Below, in pieces: positions 5,029-5,160 of a stretch of DNA of 5,160 bases. Every line of letters starts with the position of its first letter. Position 1 is the stretch's first letter. Source of the stretch: Actinomycetes bacterium. Its GTDB lineage: Bacteria > Actinomycetota > Actinomycetes > Mycobacteriales > Micromonosporaceae. The notes beneath the pieces are model-generated. The model worked only from the letters and a program-made list of their open reading frames with translations, searched no databases and had not been told where the DNA came from. The DNA is taken from NCBI GenBank assembly GCA_023437285.1, contig JAEZGP010000795.1, positions 1 to 5,160 of the forward strand, given 5' to 3'. A program made the position numbers and the translations under genes.

Positions 5029-5160
5029 ATGCGACGGACGACAGCGGTGTTCGGCGGCGGGTGTTCGGGGGCGCTGGTCGTCCTGGAAGTGCTGCGATGA
5101 ACCGACGACGAAATCCTGCTCATCGAGCCGGGCACGCCCGGCGCCGGGGTGGCCTACGGC
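5029..5160 (+). pseudogene. 5' end of FAD/NAD(P)-binding oxidoreductase-like gene with in-frame TGA
   Basis: ATG at 5029 has GGGAG (5019-5023) 5 nt ahead. The frame reads MRRTTAVFGGGCSGALVVLE then VLR, a TGA stop at 5098-5100, and in the same frame TDDEILLIEPGTPGAGVAYG up to the window edge. The part before the stop is the first strand and glycine-rich turn of a Rossmann fold (VFGGGCSGA). The part after it is the second strand ending in an acidic residue (ILLIEP) followed by GxGVAYG, as in FAD/NAD(P)-binding proteins of the NAD_binding_9 type (PF13454). The stop falls exactly in the helix-to-strand turn, where relatives usually have Arg, Ala or similar, so a single change such as CGA to TGA would explain it. 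Interpretations are a recent nonsense mutation, a sequencing error or recoding. The gene is cut by the window end, so its true status and function are open. Confidence 0.65.

Overview
The window is GC-rich with strong GC bias at third codon positions, purine-rich Shine-Dalgarno sequences, and stop/start overlaps of the ATGA, GTGA and TAATG type. This points to a high-GC actinobacterium, possibly a Micromonosporaceae relative; that placement rests on composition and general protein resemblance only. It is a chromosomal-looking locus with two divergent transporter operons and the start of a third gene. No mobile element, CRISPR array, tRNA or rRNA was seen.

Left side, minus strand, reading right to left from about 2701 to 193: a 114-residue protein with two membrane segments; an intercistronic hairpin; a 35-residue soluble small ORF not previously tracked; a 427-residue ArsB/NhaD-type (ion transporter superfamily) antiporter or permease coupled to it by a GTGA overlap; a 158-residue KhtT/TrkA-C-like regulatory subunit whose Shine-Dalgarno overlaps the permease stop codon; and a 38-residue single-span membrane protein. 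A 15-bp perfect hairpin at 138-181 closes the unit.

Right side, plus strand, 2987 to 4823: a stand-alone OmpR/PhoB-type winged-helix regulator without a receiver domain, a second 38-residue single-span membrane protein, and a YeiH-family (PF03601, 'putative sulfate exporter') transporter. The three are joined by overlapping stop/start codons. A 16-bp hairpin at 4832-4871 ends the operon. The divergent intergenic region (2702-2986) holds an AT-rich core near 2765-2806 that probably contains promoters for both sides.

Far right: a near-perfect inverted repeat (4978-5008) stands upstream of the 5' end of an FAD/NAD(P)-binding (Rossmann) oxidoreductase-like gene. That gene's reading frame carries an in-frame TGA at 5098-5100, so it is a pseudogene, a recoded gene or a sequencing error.

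The main point of interest is that two unrelated transporters are each translationally coupled to, or accompanied by, very small proteins (35, 38 and 38 residues) with good ribosome binding sites. The permease is also paired with a regulatory subunit normally associated with a different transporter superfamily. Together the locus looks like an ion or oxyanion homeostasis module, possibly under the winged-helix protein; the substrates cannot be read from the sequence.
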